Shown here piece by piece: positions 31,293-31,350 of a stretch of DNA of 31,350 nucleotides. A program made the position numbers and the translations under genes. How positions within the stretch are numbered: the stretch's first letter is position 1; each line of letters begins with the position of its first letter. The notes beneath the pieces are model-generated. The model did no database searches, was not told where the DNA came from, and was given only the letters and a program-made list of their open reading frames with translations. Origin of the DNA: Hypsibius dujardini (taxonomy: Eukaryota > Tardigrada > Eutardigrada > Parachela > Hypsibiidae); the NCBI GenBank assembly GCA_001579985.1, contig LRSR01008751.1, positions 1-31,350 on the forward strand, written 5' to 3'.

Positions 31293-31350
31293 GTAAGTTG
31301 CTCCGCAAACACACACCCTACACCTAGACCGACGGAAGATTACAGTATCT

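Noticed and set aside
1-31350. CRISPR array, bacterial operon, prophage or viral genes
   Set aside because: Spliced animal genes occupy the window. The tandem repeats lack CRISPR spacers, and no capsid, polymerase, integrase or reverse transcriptase motif was seen.

Overview
This is eukaryotic, almost certainly invertebrate metazoan, nuclear DNA. Three intron-containing genes lie on the + strand. Their exons join with consistent GT-AG boundaries and codon phases, and their products are animal proteins: a selenocysteine-synthesis enzyme, an OTU deubiquitinase and a Pim-family kinase. Most introns are very short (68-274 bp in the first two genes). Intergenic DNA is full of GACA/TGTC, CA, CT and TTGA microsatellites. 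I cannot name the phylum from the sequence; a compact-intron marine invertebrate (for example a sponge or lophotrochozoan) would fit.

Layout. 1-5.2 kb: no confident gene, mostly GACA-type repeats, a 46-bp tandem repeat and two weak minus-strand exon candidates. 5.68-8.15 kb: SEPSECS ortholog, in 7-8 exons, with a reading-frame problem near its 3' end. 8.68-11.55 kb: OTUD5 ortholog, 10 exons, 447 codons, with a hairpin-type MITE in its eighth intron. 11.9-20.3 kb: gene-poor repeat-rich DNA with a GC-rich 13-bp minisatellite, CT/CA tracts and, near its right end, a cluster of nuclear-receptor half-sites around a CACGTG box. 20.3-28.3 kb: Pim-like kinase gene, with a CCAAT/GC-box promoter, 7 exons, one 3.7-kb intron, and a long serine-rich C-terminal tail. 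28.3-31.35 kb: intergenic, with a second MITE of pogo/Tc1-mariner appearance, TGTC and TTGA repeats, and a possible small exon at the right edge.

The three genes do not form an operon or a pathway. SEPSECS makes Sec-tRNA(Sec), OTUD5 trims ubiquitin chains and Pim is a constitutively active Ser/Thr kinase. SEPSECS and OTUD5 are closely spaced and co-oriented (about 0.5 kb between them), as is common in compact genomes. The observations most worth a check are the SEPSECS C-terminal frame break, the inverted-repeat element beside the OTUD5 exon 9 acceptor, the regulatory cluster upstream of the kinase gene, and the divergent minus-strand exon next to SEPSECS, which has an in-frame UGA.
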